Source: Deltaproteobacteria bacterium
GTDB lineage: Bacteria; Desulfobacterota; Syntrophia; Syntrophales; UBA2210
Direction of reading: 5' to 3'
Length of the DNA: 6,400 nt
NCBI GenBank assembly: GCA_016935875.1
Contig: JAFGQD010000044.1
Location: forward strand, 1 to 6,400
Position 1 is the first letter of the stretch, and the number at the start of each line of letters is the position of its first letter. The notes beneath the pieces are model-generated. The model was given only the letters and a program-made list of their open reading frames with translations. It had not been told where the DNA came from and did no database searches. Shown here piece after piece: positions 5,737-6,400 of this stretch. The position numbers were made by a program, and so were the translations under genes.

Positions 5737-6252
5737 ATGCAAGCAAACATCTATAAAACGAGAGGTGCGTTTCTCTTCCCTATTTTTCTGGATTCTCTGT
5801 TTCTCCTTGTGTTATTAGTAATCTCTATCGTTGACAAAAAGCTTCCTCTTGAGACGATAGTTCTTTCCATTATATTCGTCCCTACCCTGTATATTTTTCT
5901 TGAATCGGTTGTGCGTAGGACGACCATTGGGGATGATGGCGTCACGATACGGAAGCTTTTCAGAGAAAAACAGCTCAAATGGCATCATATTACCAATGTA
6001 GATGCTATGGCCGTGCATAAAAAGGTGTATCTGCTGCTGACCACGAAGAGAGGATTTCACGCGTTGGCTAACTCCCATGGGGATTTTACCTCTCTTGTGA
6101 AAGATGTTGTCCGGCATGTCGATAAGGAAAAGGTCGAAGAGGATGTCCGGAATGTTATTGAGCATCCGGTCAAAAGGATGTCTGATATAGTATCCGCGTG
6201 GGTTGCGTCTGTTATTCTTCTGGGAGCGATTGTCCTGAAGATTGTCTATTAA
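5737..6252 (+). CDS. Three-helix membrane protein with a bacterial PH-like middle domain
   Basis: A 171-aa integral membrane protein of unknown function. Two hydrophobic helices at about residues 11-31 and 38-58 are followed by a soluble segment, about 62-130, with the beta-strand pattern of bacterial PH-like domains: TIGDDGVTIRKLF, then KQLKWHHITNVDAM, then KKVYLLLTTKRGF. A charged helical stretch follows and a third membrane helix lies at about 151-170. In many proteins a domain of this kind sits behind two N-terminal helices. The start is 6 nt after the moaC stop with only a poor ribosome site (GAGGGA at 5718-5723), so translation is probably coupled to moaC. Nothing in the protein suggests a direct part in molybdopterin chemistry. 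The PH-like call rests on pattern only. Confidence 0.75.
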   Translation: MQANIYKTRGAFLFPIFLDSLFLLVLLVISIVDKKLPLETIVLSIIFVPTLYIFLESVVRRTTIGDDGVTIRKLFREKQLKWHHITNVDAMAVHKKVYLLLTTKRGFHALANSHGDFTSLVKDVVRHVDKEKVEEDVRNVIEHPVKRMSDIVSAWVASVILLGAIVLKIVY

Positions 6253-6275
6253 ACTATTCTCATTCATATGTCCCC

Positions 6276-6281
6276 AAGGAG
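6276..6281 (+). promoter_or_regulatory. Ribosome binding site for the gene starting at 6288
   Basis: AAGGAG lies 6 nt before ATG 6288, supporting this as a real gene start despite the short visible length. Confidence 0.65.
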
Positions 6282-6287
6282 CATTGT

Positions 6288-6400
6288 ATGGGCAAGAACA
6301 AACAGATCAGAGCGGTCATTGAAGAGATTGACAATCCATCTTTTCCTCTTATAGAAGAGATTCTCGAGATGAGGATTGACAAGGTCGTTACGATTCTTGG
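6288..6400 (+). CDS. Unrecognised protein, N-terminal 37 residues (runs off window)
   Basis: The frame opens at ATG 6288 behind a good AAGGAG and stays open to the window edge. The visible N-terminus is MGKNKQIRAVIEEI followed by an acidic, amphipathic-looking stretch (PLIEEILEMRIDKVVTIL). There is no signal peptide or membrane helix, so it is probably cytoplasmic. It begins 35 bp after the PH-like membrane protein gene on the same strand, so it may share its transcript. Too little is present to name a family. Confidence 0.6.
   Translation, partial: MGKNKQIRAVIEEIDNPSFPLIEEILEMRIDKVVTIL

Noticed and set aside
5142..5750. Minus-strand open frame of 202 codons
   Set aside because: It is antisense to moaC, whose product has every expected active-site residue; the frame is a coding shadow.

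Overview
The window is protein-coding throughout and looks bacterial and Gram-negative, because it encodes a periplasmic OmpA/Pal-type peptidoglycan-binding protein. Base composition is moderate and strong Shine-Dalgarno sites precede most genes. The mix of genes (zinc alcohol dehydrogenase, metal-dependent cyclase/amidohydrolase, molybdenum cofactor synthesis, a YtpB-like terpene synthase) would suit an anaerobic Desulfobacterota-type organism. That placement is an impression from gene content only; no marker gene here fixes the taxon. I see no RNA gene, CRISPR array, insertion sequence or phage gene.

Layout. On the minus strand at the left edge lies the 5' half of a zinc-dependent alcohol dehydrogenase (start at 483). 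A divergent intergenic region of about 300 bp follows; it holds a good candidate dehydrogenase promoter and an 11-bp motif present once in front of each divergent gene. On the plus strand (780-1883) is a two-gene envelope unit: a small secreted beta-rich protein, then an OmpA-like protein whose ATG directly follows the first gene's TAA in the same frame. After a 218-bp gap with no clear signal come a DUF2600/YtpB-like large-terpene synthase (2102-3163) and a membrane-anchored alpha/beta hydrolase (3233-4147). This pairing recalls the ytpA-ytpB operon of Bacillus subtilis. A weak hairpin plus T-run follows the hydrolase, which converges on a minus-strand cyclase-family metalloenzyme (4231-4992).

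To the right of the cyclase is a second divergent region (4993-5253) with three TTGAC elements in alternating orientation. It is followed by moaC (5254-5730, all expected active-site residues present), a three-helix membrane protein with a bacterial PH-like middle part (5737-6252, 6 nt after moaC), and the first 37 codons of an unrecognised gene running off the right edge (6288 onward).

Start sites: for four genes the longest open frame overruns the real start. Shine-Dalgarno placement puts the starts at 780, 3233, 4992 and 5254. The most interesting part is the terpene synthase/hydrolase pair, a possible isoprenoid-lipid or prenoid-ester module whose substrate cannot be read from sequence. 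The rest is ordinary chromosomal content.
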